From positions 98,661 to 162,660 of the forward strand of contig JAVTVY010037192.1 in assembly GCA_036873755.1 (NCBI GenBank): 64,000 nt of DNA, read 5' to 3'. Each line of letters begins with the position of its first letter. Position 1 is the first letter of the stretch. Position numbers and translations under genes: made by a program. A model generated the notes under the pieces. It saw only the letters and a program-made list of their open reading frames with translations, ran no database searches and was not told the DNA's origin. Of this stretch, positions 24,001 to 32,999 are shown piece by piece. The DNA is from Hanleya hanleyi (taxonomy: Eukaryota > Mollusca > Polyplacophora > Lepidopleurida > Hanleyidae).

Positions 24001-27000
24001 GGCGGCCATGTGGGGTACCAGAAAAGTGATGTTTTCGTCATATTTCTTCAAAAAGTTAGCTTTTCTGTATGGAAAAGTGGGTAAAATCTATTTTATTTCA
24101 TATCAGATTATTACTTACTAATTTATCATGCAGTTTTTGCGGAGAAAAAACAAAAATAAAAAAATCGAAAATTCTGACAAAAAAATGATCCAAAAATGAC
24201 ATCACAGTGACGTCATCAAGGCGGCCATCTTGGATCTTTTTACATTTTCTTGTAGAGCTTGACCCAATGATATAGTGTGGTAAATTTTAGTCCCCTAACC
24301 TTAGCGATAACGAAAATATATAGGGGGGCATTTCCGCCCCCCACCCCAGGCTGCGGTACACCCCAAATCGCCCAGGCAAGATAGGGTTAAAATATGCCCG
24401 TCTCTCTGAAATATAAAGCGTTGAATTTATTGGTTACCTCAAACCCATGGCTTTCAAAATGCTGACATATATGATATATTTCCGAATGTCCGTAGAGCAT
24501 AGAGTATACCAGGGTGCATCACCGGTGTGTGTGCATGCGTACGATGGTGTCCATTTCGAGCAGCTCCGAGCTCCAAGAGCTCCGAGCTCAGACTCCAAGA
24601 GCTCCGATCTCCAATAGCTCCGAGAGCTCCGGAACTCCGAAGCTCGGAACTCCGAGATTGAGGCGTACCCAACGCCCGTCTTAACGCTAGGGCTCCGAGC
24701 TCCAACAGCTCCAAAAGCTCCAAGCTCTCAACCCATTCATGCGTACATCCCTAACATCAGGAAAATAGCCATGGCCACCTATGAACGGTGATCCCACAGG
24801 TCCATCATGAAGACCAAGCTCTTGGGTGACCGTAACGCTCTAGCATAAAACGTCACTTGAAAGAGGATATGGGGTTACTAACCACCAAGGCCCCGGACAA
24901 TAAGCAGAATGCGCAAACAACTGTTTCAAAACATGCTGGCTCAATGGTATCCTGGACTGCTCGAAGACGCTCAGGCCAAGAGAGATCCTAACCGAAGATT
25001 GAACTTTCTGATTGGACAAGAGCGTACGAGAATTGTAAACATACCCAACGCGTATGATGTGCTGGTGGGGATAATAACGTGATTGACCCGTCATCCTTGT
25101 TGTTGTTGTTGTTCTCTCATCTGGCTCAATGCGTTATGCTAGAGCGTTAAGTTCACCCAAGAGCCCTTTTCCCACAATTCCCGACCTGCGCATGTGTGGC
25201 ATCGTCTATAAAGCACGTCCCTCTGGACCCCACACCCCCATTGCTACTGTTGCAGAGCCATGACGGAGACCCATTCCTATGCGACTAGCATTTTACACTA
25301 TGCGATCGTGGTTAATTCACTCATGGGTTTCCGAGCAGTGGTTCGGTCCATGTTTAGAGATGACGACAACGAGGGGCGATGCCAGATCCTGGAAGAGCTC
25401 ACAGATGGAGAGGTGTGCTATCACCCTCTACTACTGGACTATGACAGCCATTCTTGATGCCCGGGCTATGGACCACGAGCGCTCACGCTTGAACCAGCGA
25501 CGGCCTGTTGTCCTCACAATGGTCTTTGCCCTATTGACCCTGATGCTGTGGCAATGACAGTTCTGTCTTACAGCGACAGAAAAGAACGTCTCTTTTCAGA
25601 GCCTCCATGTCTTCCAAAAGAGGGACGGGTAACTAAGCTAACTAACTCACACACACACACACACACACACTCACAATGGACGCTCCGCCATGACTTTTGT
25701 TTCATCAAAAACCATACCATTCGTCATCCCGAACTGACACTACCACCACCACCGGCGTTGGGCACGCGTTACTGACCATTTGGACCAAGGATGGTCATTC
25801 TCCACCCCAAACACCTACCTTCACACCCACCAGAATGGCCGCTCTCGCTACCACTCTTACTAATGACGTCAACAATGACGTCACAGATGACGTCAACATC
25901 CCTCGAGTCGTAGTCTACACCACGAGAGCTTCAAGCTGACACCCTACACGGCCTATTAAGACTAGGGATGGTCCCACAATCACACAACAGACCACCCGAG
26001 AACCCAAAAATGCCTGCTTTCTATACTACGGCCAGACTACGCATGCACAGAATGTTGAAACCGGACGACACAGTAACCCGGTCGGATGGTTCTCAGGAGA
26101 GCTTCACGATGACACCTCTTATGGCCCAATCGCTCCAATATTGGTCCGTCCCGACCCCAAAACGTCTATTCAAATCACCTTTTTTCTGCGCATGCGCAGA
26201 ATGACGTCAGTTCCACCTTACAACCCATCCAATTGAATGCGTCCCCACGAATGCTTCGAACTGATACCTAATACGGCCCAATCGGACCACTATTGGTTCA
26301 CCTCGACCCCAAAACGTTCCTCCCAGTGCCCATTTTCCCAGCATTCCCTGTCTGCGCATGCGCAGAATGTTGAAAACGCACGACACATTAGCCCAGTCGG
26401 ACGCTCCTCCACGATAGCTTCACGATGACACCTATCACAGCCCAGTACGTCTAATATGGGTCTGTCTCGGCCCCAAAACGTCCATTAAATACCCTTCTTC
26501 TACTGCGCATGCGCAGAATGACGTCAGTTCCAACCCACTACTGTTGAGATAAGCTGGAGGTAGTATTATAAGTGGTATGAAGTACTAATAAGTCTATACA
26601 CCATTTCTTGAGCACTCGTAGACCAAAAATATATACCTCAATTCCATATAGCGATCAATCTAAGCGATATACAGCGGTCATGTTGAATGTGCTGGCGGCC
26701 ATCTTGGATATTTTGATTTCCCCAAGGATGCCAGGCTGGCACCATTCGGATTCTGAATCTGCACACACAGGAGATATATAATCCATCAAAAAACGTTAGG
26801 TGGACTCCATTTCCATGTCAAGGCTCAAACTGGGGTTTGGCTCCCGGACTAATTTGTGCTGATCTGCCATCAAAGCTCCCGAGCTAGCCTATCTAATTCC
26901 GCTTAAGCAGCTGCTAGGGGCTGTGTGGTTAGTTCGTAGTTTCCACATGAAAACATACAATACGCGCGACTGAAATATCAATGATACGTCTTAGAATTGT

Positions 27001-30000
27001 CCGTATCCTTGTTTGAAAGTGAGGTGCCGAGGGAAGCTTTCCTGTGCAGTCTCATGGTTGCGTTTTAGTCGCCAGACGTCAATTTCCCCCACCGCTTACA
27101 TATCTCCCCAACTTTTGAATTTAAATCTTCGGATGTTTCGAGGATTTCACCATTGAACCAGGCATTCTCTGATAGACTTTTAATTTATGCCCTCTTCAAG
27201 TTTTGAACAACCGTTTACCTGATTCAATTCAGAATCAAGAGAGGGAGAAAGATCTGCTTCCTGAGTTAACCGAATCTTATCTCTGAAATTATCCAAACGT
27301 ATGGAAGCCACACGTACGACAGCGGTCTCCGACATAAATCACTCGGGAAGGAGGGGTAGTCCATGATGAGTTGAAAAAGAAGTTGAAGATTGATATACGA
27401 TAAACAGCTATTTACACCCAGAAATAGCTTATCTGCCTACATCTCTTACTCTTGTTGTTCCAAGGAGAGCAAGGGCGTACGGACACAATCTGGTGTTTGA
27501 GCGTACCAGGTGTTATGCTCATTTCATGTATGAGGCCGGTGTCCCACGGAGGTAGAACAGATCCGAATACATTTCTATATCATGGATTATATCAAGATTA
27601 TACACCAGTAACCACCTGCAATTCAGGTACTGAGCAGCCTATAACCGTACCGGCCCTACAAGAAAACATCTCCGTACCGGCCCTGCAAGAAAACAGGCTA
27701 TGTGCATTTAACATTTAAACGGACTGCTAAAAATAACAGCTAATAAACGAACGGCGAGGGGTTACATTTGTGATAACCCTGGCAATCTTAGGTCGAAAAT
27801 ATACCAGTTATCATCGATTAAACTTACATTCTGAGTTAAAGACTCAGGGAAACGCTAGACTGACGAACCGGAGTTCAAGCGGCCAGCCAGGTGTCGATGC
27901 ACCGTTCGCTGCCATCGAGGTCAGACAGCACTGTCCAGGGATTAACTTGAACTATAGTGGGAATTCCCCATTCCTAATACCGTACATGTTCAACGTAACA
28001 ATCCTGTTTAAATTTTTAATTACAAGCGTCTAGTCCGTCATTCATAATTCAGCCGTCGTCCATTAGAGAATATCCGCGTCCATAATCCAAAGACCTATTC
28101 CATATTCCATGTAACAGTATTAGCACCAAATTCAAAAAGACAACCATAGTATACATAAACATAGGCTTGTTTCCTGCAAGAGAGAAGGGGTCAACAGTTT
28201 TCAATGATGCCGGCAAGACATCATGATGTTCCAAAAATATCAAATCCAAATTTCAACCATGAAAAGTTTTGTCATTACAAAGACATGTCTACATTTTGTC
28301 ATAATTTATATTTTGCAGGTGACAGTGGATATGATCGAGTCCGACCACTCTCCTACACAGATGCTGATCTAGTCCTTGTATGTTTCTCAGTTGGCGATCC
28401 CGAATCAGTGGAGAACGTAAAAACAAAAGTAAGTTTTACAGAGCTGAACTTTCGCAAAATAAATTAGTTGAGTTAGCGAAATACTGATTTGATCTGATGT
28501 TGGGGATGGTCGCACTTACTCTGACATGTCTGACGCATGACCTTTTCTGGTGCCCATCTGAAGGAGATAATCGGGAGATCTACAGTGGCTTGATTAGCAG
28601 CGGATGTCTTCGTCGATGTTGCTAATTATTTGTTCTTTTTAAAGAATAAAATTATTTCAAACCTTTCCATACACCAGGATTCGACAGTGGATATCACACA
28701 AATGTGTTTTACGCGACAAATTGCAAGAGTCTATGGAACGATTTGCCCAATAGTGACACGTCGGGAGAATTCCACAGCGACCGACTAATGAAATACAAGG
28801 ATTGTAAAATAGCGATAACCAATCGGTGTGTCTCAAACGTGAATTCTCCAGGAACGCTCGATGCTTCCTCAGCTGCTGAAAATCAGTCAATTCGTGGAGT
28901 CTGCATTACCGCGTTCCCCAGTACCGGGATTCGTGAAGAATTGTTTAACATAGTGGTTGCATCACTTGATGTAGCAGATGAGGGATATGTAGTTCCGGAT
29001 TTATGTCGCATACAACGCATTTTTTAAGATAACCACATAGATGCGGCAGTATAGTATATTCAAGTTTTTCAGTATTCAGCCCCGTTGTGGGTACCATGGA
29101 TCCTCATTGGCTATAACGTTCAACCAAAAAAAAACCCCAATAAGATTACGACTATTACTATAAATTCGAATTCTGAATGATCATAAATAGGCATAATTGC
29201 GACCCTAACCATCAAATAAGGCAGGTCAGAGTTTCACTGAACCAGCTGCTGTATATATTTAACAAGGGGCAGAAGTTTGAAATCACAATTTTGCCGACAG
29301 TGTTGAATAAATCGCTAATAAATGACTGGAATTTACAAGGAAGTATACCAGGTTTATCTTGCAAGTTATGAAATCTGATATCTTCCATACAAAATACATT
29401 CTTCATAGCGTAGAATAAAATTCTAAACTGGCTTATCCACTAGTTACAGGCCTCCGTCTTTAATTTCGACGACCTAGCAATATATTATATATACACCTAC
29501 TGGTTCTTAAAGACGGGATTATAACAACTTGAAGGGATCATGCTGTATCATATACTACATTTTTCCGAGAATAAACAGTTTTATCGTCAGACAAGCACTC
29601 AGATAAATTAATTCTAATTACGTCTGTTCTTGGTGATTAATTCGTTCAATTAGACTTTTCACAAAGTTGCATAACTTGTTTGATGCTATTACGTCGCATT
29701 TATCGACTTTAAAAAAACGAACATGTGTAAAAAAAAATTCTAATTGAGCTTGATAGCCTTCCTAAGTTCGAATATTGATTGTTTGCTGTTGTTAATATTT
29801 TGACAGTGGCAGCCAGAAATACGAGAATACTGCCCTAATCAACCTATAATGTTGATAGGCTGTAAAAGCGATCTCCGTACAGATACGTCAACTATATCGA
29901 AACCAGAGAAACTAAAACAAACAGTCATGTCATACGATCAGGTAAGATACATTTTCTACTATAGAATATTTACATTTCATCTGTGGCCTTTATGGTCTCG

Positions 30001-30526
30001 GGTACATTGTACTCAGCGATAAAACATGGCGGAAGCGTATGCTGTTTTCACTCACTTTGTCTCGAATATATAAAATAGTGGACGATGTGGAACGCTACTG
30101 GCTTGGTTTAAGACTTTTACTGTACATTGTAGATGCTGAAAATATACGTTTTGTTAAAAGATTTGCTGTATCATTTTAAATACGAAAGAAATATTTATAA
30201 ATAAGCTATAAAAATTATAGCTGCACAGCTAAGAACCCCCGTTCATTATTTCATAGATTTGAATCCTTTGCTGTCTTTGGTTACAGGGTCTCAGTATAGC
30301 AAAGCAGATAGGCGCTCTCGTCTATTCAGAAACATCCGCCAAAGCCTCTCCTCGCAGTGTCACAGACGTCCTCGAGGTGGCAGCACTTTCGTCAGCTGGC
30401 ACGCGACACACGCCAACAACATTCAAACGACAGAGATCCTTCATTAGAAGAAAACGCTTCAGTGGTGTTCAGGATGCACAGCTGCAATTACGAAAAGAAG
30501 CTGTTAAGAGCTGCTCCATAATGTAA
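11952..30526 (+). CDS. Rnd: Rnd-type Rho-family small GTPase (5'-incomplete, 4 exons)
   Basis: Membrane-associated Rho-family GTPase; in vertebrates Rnd proteins antagonise RhoA signalling and actomyosin contraction. The joined exons encode 191 residues: switch I (YTPTGFD), the G3 loop WDTSGDSGYD, the G4 loop GCKSDLRTD, the G5-type SETSAKA and a basic tail ending in CAAX box CSIM. Three traits fit Rnd rather than RhoA/Rac/Cdc42: Ser replaces Ala in DTAG, the catalytic Gln after it is replaced (DTSGD), and GCKSD replaces GNKKD. CSIM is also the ending I recall for Rnd1. Splice junctions are GT-AG with matching phases (1, 0, 0). The P-loop exon (GDxxxGKT) was not found on the + strand upstream, so roughly 40-60 N-terminal residues are missing. 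Loss of the Gln predicts poor GTP hydrolysis, an inference. A divergent Rho of another subfamily is the alternative. Confidence 0.82.
13125..13215 (-). repeat. Fragment of dispersed repeat R1
   Basis: GTCATATGGCTGCTTTTTAG, CGTCGATTTTCTCACCTCTA and CATATCTC follow the order of the R1 end near 20805-20865. Short and diverged. Confidence 0.5.
13538..13735 (+). repeat. ~35 bp satellite, locus 1 (5-6 copies)
   Basis: The unit is built from ATGATTTATGGATAGGGAAA and TACTAGTGGTACAAA. The same satellite forms a larger array at 45620-46045. Flanking sequence at 13838-13915 (GATCAGCAGCATAACGAAGC ... ACGTCATGG) is also shared with 46090-46175, so the array is part of a larger dispersed repeat. Confidence 0.85.
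13920..15025. other. No gene seen
   Basis: Only a small 18 bp triplication was noted near 14330-14378 (GAGTTATCAGYGCGGCT). Overlapping ORFs at 14049-14577 have no recognisable domain and no homologous frame elsewhere in the window. Confidence 0.4.
15030..15350 (-). mobile_element. 5'-truncated Jockey-like LINE 3' tail
   Basis: Minus-strand copy of the 53.5-53.8 kb LINE end. It starts at a GAGAGAGAGAGA run, then GGTTTAACGTCGCGTTCAGC, and runs into the diverged C-terminal coding part (AAGATCTTCTAAAGTAGCTG and AAAAAGAATCTCTTACAATT on the + strand). Dead and truncated. Confidence 0.75.
15351..16456. other. No gene seen
   Basis: Diverged AT-rich sequence. Short ORFs on both strands near 16029-16492 overlap one another and show no domain. 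Confidence 0.4.
16459..17263. mobile_element. CACTA-like MITE with TACCGTA subterminal repeats
   Basis: The left end CACTGTTAACAA (16459) and right end TTTGTTACAGTG (to 17263) are inverted. A TG dinucleotide flanks both sides as a possible target duplication. The outer ~150 bp at each end is crowded with TACCGTA/TACGGTA motifs in both orientations, like the transposase-binding subterminal repeats of CACTA/EnSpm elements. The middle is non-coding. No transposase; superfamily is tentative. Confidence 0.55.
17264..20550. other. No gene seen; one 25 bp duplication
   Basis: Contains a CT-rich microsatellite (17264-17310) and an exact tandem duplication of CGAAAGCAAGGCTCAGCAAC plus CAATT at ~18618-18667. 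The short ORFs show no domain or conserved splice context. Confidence 0.4.
20555..20875 (-). repeat. Dispersed repeat R1, copy 2
   Basis: Inverted relative to the copies at 1955 and 22800. It contains AGACGTCCACGATGCTCATC, CCGAGCTAGCGTATCTAATT, GAGAATCCACTGAATTCTCG and GAGTCATATGGTTGCTTTTT in reverse order. It preserves the uninterrupted GAGTTATTTGAGCTGATCTG site that is split by an insertion in the copy at 23445/27115. Confidence 0.75.
21714..22681 (+). repeat. 42 bp minisatellite, ~23 copies
   Basis: The unit TATTATCTTCCTCTCATCAC, TTCTGTGTACGAGTATGAAA, TG is repeated with few changes. Because 42 is a multiple of 3, two forward frames stay open for hundreds of codons (repeating [14 protein letters not shown] and [14 protein letters not shown]). 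Variants (TATTATC/TATTACC, TCTGTG/TATGTG) recur in a 4-5 unit order, so larger blocks were copied. One TAG interrupts the first frame near 22157. No start context, splice site or non-repeat coding flank supports a gene. Confidence 0.95.
22800..23095 (+). repeat. Dispersed repeat R1, copy 3
   Basis: Same order as copy 1: GATATGCAAGAGGTGGAGAA, GACGTCTGGCGACTGAAAAG, CATATGACACTACAGGAAAG, GGTGGATTCTCGGACGTAGC, CTGTTCATGTGGATACCATG and CCAGCTTAAGCGGAACTAGA. Confidence 0.78.
23827..24386 (+). mobile_element. piggyBac-like MITE, 560 bp, TTAA-flanked
   Basis: TTAA lies immediately outside both ends (23823-23826 and 24387-24390). Ends are TCCTACCTGTCCGGG and the complement of CCCTATCTTGCCTGGGC. Each end carries a G-run/C-run hairpin (GGGGGCACTTTCCGTCCCCC; GGGGGGCATTTCCGCCCCCC). 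A CRE (TGACGTCA, 24208-24215) lies next to GGCGGCCATCTTGG. Non-coding. Nested inside the 3.36 kb TIR element. Confidence 0.72.
24555..24730. repeat. GAGCTC-rich short tandem array
   Basis: Degenerate repeats of GAGCTCCAA / GAGCTCCGA, 9-12 bp long. Because GAGCTC is self-complementary, the array is quasi-palindromic throughout and the minus-strand LELLELG-type ORF is a by-product. Confidence 0.85.
24820..25161. repeat. Inner inverted pair (26 bp arms)
   Basis: CTTGGGTGACCGTAACGCTC, TAGCAT near 24820-24845 pairs with 25136-25161 with three mismatches. It encloses ~290 bp without a recognisable gene; possibly the ends of a further nested element. Confidence 0.6.
25648..25673 (+). repeat. (CA)n microsatellite
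   Basis: An uninterrupted ACACAC run of about 24 bases inside the TIR element. Confidence 0.95.
25864..25895 (+). promoter_or_regulatory. Three CRE palindromes at 12 bp spacing
   Basis: TGACGTCA occurs at 25864-25871, 25876-25883 and 25888-25895, a strict 12 bp period. TGACGTCA is the full CREB/ATF consensus. More copies lie in the array downstream (26202, 26519). Binding is inferred from sequence only. Confidence 0.5.
26036..26530 (+). repeat. 151-166 bp tandem units with NRF1-like and CRE-like sites
   Basis: Four units are marked by (TGCG)CATGCGCAGAATG near 26036 (degenerate), 26187, 26353 and 26504. TGCGCATGCGCA, a perfect palindrome fitting the NRF1 consensus, is exact at 26187-26198, 26353-26364 and 26504-26515. 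Two are followed three bases later by TGACGTCA. Other shared parts are CCCCAAAACGT and AGCTTCACGATGACACCT. Part of a unit also opens the window. Confidence 0.8.
27116..28017. other. Intronic, no gene seen
   Basis: Lies in the GTPase intron. A 25 bp tandem duplication of CCGTACCGGCCCTACAAGAA occurs at ~27645-27700. The ORFs at 27452 and 27770 show no domain. Confidence 0.4.
28018..28245 (-). mobile_element. Penelope-like 3' fragment in the GTPase intron
   Basis: Begins at the conserved 3' terminus ATTACAAGCGTCTAGTCCGT and runs through GAGAATATCCGCGTCCATAA and the GCCGGCAAGACATCATGATG block, then stops at CAAATCC. Only ~230 bp remain. It ends about 70 bp before exon 28319-28428. Confidence 0.85.
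28319..28428 (+). CDS. Rnd-like GTPase, exon with [12 protein letters not shown] (switch II)
   Basis: A 110-nt exon between TTTTGCAG and GTAAGT. Its first two bases complete the Gly codon split from the previous exon. It then encodes 36 residues beginning [16 protein letters not shown] and containing the hydrophobic LVLVCFSV strand of Rho proteins. It ends in phase 0 after VKTK. A Penelope-like 3' fragment ends about 70 bp upstream in the intron. Confidence 0.88.
28429..29806 (+). other. GTPase intron, no other gene seen
   Basis: 1378 bp between matching GTAAGT and TTTTGACAG sites. The ORFs at 28704 and 29177 show no domain. Confidence 0.6.
29807..29941 (+). CDS. Rnd-like GTPase, exon with GCKSDLRTD (G4 loop)
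   Basis: A 135-nt, 45-codon, phase 0-0 exon between TTTTGACAG and GTAAGA. It starts [18 protein letters not shown], the Rho-family helix and strand before the guanine-recognition loop, followed by CKSDLRTD. Cys in place of the usual Asn matches Rnd proteins. It ends MSYDQ, as vertebrate Rnd exons do at this position. Confidence 0.88.
30287..30526 (+). CDS. Rnd-like GTPase, terminal exon with CAAX box
   Basis: The acceptor is GGTTACAG. The exon encodes 79 residues and a TAA stop. It begins [20 protein letters not shown] (guanine-base loop SAK), continues through an Arg/Lys-rich segment ([13 protein letters not shown]) and ends KSCSIM, a prenylation signal. The extended basic tail is longer than in RhoA and typical of Rnd proteins. 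I could not fix a polyadenylation site. Confidence 0.87.
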   Translation, partial: GLSIAKQIGALVYSETSAKASPRSVTDVLEVAALSSAGTRHTPTTFKRQRSFIRRKRFSGVQDAQLQLRKEAVKSCSIM

Positions 30527-32690
30527 CCGTCTCTGTATTTGGATACAAAATACAATGATCGTCAGAAACTGGAGATAATCATTGCGCATGCGCATCATCC
30601 CGCTTTGCGACTAATCGACTTATTGCTCGTCATGTTTCCCGAATGTTACAACTGTGAACAAGATGTGAAGTATAGCCTGACCGAAAGAGATTTACTCATA
30701 AATATGTTGAAGTATGTAAATTATTTATGCCCCGATCCATTGTTTAACACTTGCCAGTATTTGCTGGGTGCTTAGAACAATGAGAACCAGCACCAGCTAT
30801 AGTTGTGTTGTATGCTAAGTGGATAAGATTTGGGCCATGTTGCTAGAACGGACGAGGCCATCCGCATTGACGTCAAATGCAAAGCAAGGTAACCAAAGAG
30901 AGACGTTTGCCATAGACCTCTATTCGAGGCAATTTCATGTACATATATTGTTTTCACGCAACTGAATTTGAGATGCGATCTTCTACATTTTGTGTTTGGG
31001 GAAAAGTGTGTATGGATACATAAACTGGCATCTCCTGCATGGGAGTCCTTTGGAATTACGAACAATAGGCTGGTCCTGGGATCGGAATCTTTAGCTGACG
31101 GAGGCCCGAAACGACGTCATTGACCATGTGACATTAAGCTGAGATTAGTCATCGAGCCATTCGTTCACCTAGGCAATGTTGGATATATTTTATTCTTAGT
31201 CTTCATCAGCAATGTCTATTGTTTCCAGATGTATTCAACAAACAAAATCTTCAAAATTGTTTGGTTTTGAAAGCCCCTATAAGATCTATTTTCCGACTTT
31301 TGTGATGTTGTCAATGTTGAAGCATTACTCGATACCTAACCTTGGTCTGACTTCACGTGGGCAGCGACTTTGTTTTGTCCCTGCCACGACCAAAGATTCG
31401 GATTTCGGCACGTTCTTATTTATTTTCATATAAAACCCAGTGCATTATGGGATATATTCCAGTTCGAGACACTTGATTGGTCGGTTCAAGTTTTCAGAAA
31501 GAAATCGTGTATTTCCATTGGCTTGTGGAGAAAATTGAAAGAACATCCAGCCATCAGAGTCTCTGTAAAGACACATTAACATTGCCGATTTCCTTGGCTA
31601 GAATTTTGTCAGTACAATAAACAGCACCTTCATAAACTTTGCCTAGGTACATATTGCAGAGGATGAACAATGCCCGTGAGGATGATGATATAAATAGACA
31701 ACGACACTTTTGCCTGGCAACTATTGTAAACCCTATACGATTGGCAGACATGCAAGCGACATTAGCACGTGGCTACAGATTATGCACACTGCCAATCTGA
31801 TTGGAAACGGATCAATAAACGTTAACGGAATGTATACATCCGTCACTTTTCAGATCTCAAGGCCATTCGTTGACCTCCGGGCTGCAGAGTTTGAGGTAGC
31901 AGAGAGTAACCATAGTCATGTGACTAGCTTGATCGGATTTCTCTAATCATTAATCTTCCGTCTAAACACGCAGACCACTGCTTTGATTGGTCAATCATGA
32001 TGTAGCTGTTGACAGCTATTTTCCTGTTGGATGGTCAACGAACGGCCTTGTGATATCAAAAGTTTCAGATCCATTTTCCGCTCATCCGCTTTTAACCAGA
32101 TATGTATATTGCACTGTGGAAAATTGCAATTAAATATTTTTATTAGAAAGGCGTCACTATCATGTGATGATTAACCGTAGATAAGACGTGATTGCTGCTG
32201 GAGATGATACTTATTTCCTCCTCCCTTAACCGTAGTGTAAGTGGCTGATTGAATGCGAACTCATCCGGAGACGAGATCAATGACGTCGTGAAATGACACA
32301 GTTGTGATAAAATACTATTACATATGTAGTGATCATTATATGTTATGTATAGAAATATACCACGAAAAGTAACGACTGAATTCAGCATATCCAGAGCACA
32401 TCTCGGACAGGTATCACGTGGTGATGAAGAAATCTCGTGCAATATTTTTGTTGTTCAGTTTTTCTTCAAGCATTGGCAGTTTCTGGTGTTACCATTACTA
32501 AAGCAAACTGTGATATATATATTAACAAGATTTTAACTGTATATGCGTTGGTTGAATGCAAATCTATTAGTAAATATGTTTAGGCAAAAGAGATTTCGCT
32601 TTGAGAATGTCAAAGAAAATATATGGCGTATGGCAGATGTTGCCATATATCGTCACAAACAAGCTGCATTTGTTGTTTTACTTTGTTTGC
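30527..32690. other. 3' flank of the GTPase gene, no further gene seen
   Basis: Presumably contains the 3' UTR; AATAAA occurs at ~31615 and ~31816, neither demonstrably the true signal. Other short ORFs show no domain. Confidence 0.4.
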
Positions 32691-32696
32691 TTTATG

Positions 32697-32995
32697 CTTT
32701 TATCTTATACGTCCATGACTGACCACTGACTTCAGCTGTGGTTCGAACCCGGCACGATATTATAATTTTAAACTGGTGATAGCAGGCATATTTTCATGTA
32801 ATATTTGCCAAATTATACATGATTCTAAGCATAATGAAACTTTCTTTGAATGTTGTAAAAATATAGTACATATGTATAAAATTTATGTCAGTTGTCACCA
32901 GTTCAAAATATCGTCCTGGGTTAATAGATAGGGCAAAGTGAATTAAAACGAAACCACAGCTGGAGTCACGGGTCAGTGCACAGACAAGCTCTTTT
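32697..32995. mobile_element. Inverted-repeat element with a tRNA B-box-like motif
   Basis: The left arm (~32697-32790: TGACTGACCACTGACTTCAG, CTGTGGTTCGAACCCGGCAC, ATTTTAAACTGGTGATAGCA) is mirrored by ~32888-32995 (TTGTCACCAGTTCAAAATAT, CGTCCTGGGTTA, ACCACAGCTGGAGTCACGGG, TCAGTGCACAGAC). GGTTCGAACCC fits a pol III B box, but no A box or tRNA fold was found, so a SINE origin is unproven. Confidence 0.5.
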
Positions 32996-32999
32996 TGTT

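Larger units (their letters stand above)
23493..26851. mobile_element. 3.36 kb TIR element with regulatory-site arrays
   Basis: Ends are TAGTCCGGGAGC... and ...GCTCCCGGACTA. Inverted ends of ~150-185 bp share CCACCTAA.GTTTTTTGATGG, GGGGAAATC and ATATCCAAGATGGCCGCC. ATT flanks both sides (23490-23492 and 26852-26854), and the R1 repeat is continuous if the element and one ATT are removed. The interior holds a piggyBac-like MITE, a GAGCTC-rich array, an inner inverted pair, a CRE triplet and a 151-166 bp array. I recognise no transposase; small ORFs at 25260-25557 have no known domain. Superfamily unassigned. Confidence 0.8.
23445..27115 (-). repeat. Dispersed repeat R1, copy 4, split by the 3.36 kb TIR element
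   Basis: The left piece 23445-23492 (CGACGTTCATCCATTAACAG, CAGATGAGGTAGCTATT) and right piece 26852-27115 (ATTTGTGCTGATCTGCCATC, CCCGAGCTAGCCTATCTAAT, CTCATGGTTGCGTTTTAGTC) join into a copy collinear with 20560-20875. The break coincides with the TIR element's termini. Confidence 0.8.

Noticed and set aside
24454..24723. LELLELG-rich minus-strand ORF as a coiled-coil or leucine-rich protein
   Set aside because: It is translation of a GAGCTC short tandem array.
25260..25557. Two overlapping ORFs in the TIR element (one ends in a hydrophobic stretch)
   Set aside because: No domain recognised, the frames overlap, and nothing shows which if either is translated; left as part of the element.
32730..32760. 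tRNA gene around GGTTCGAACCC
   Set aside because: No A box, acceptor stem or anticodon arm could be built around the motif.
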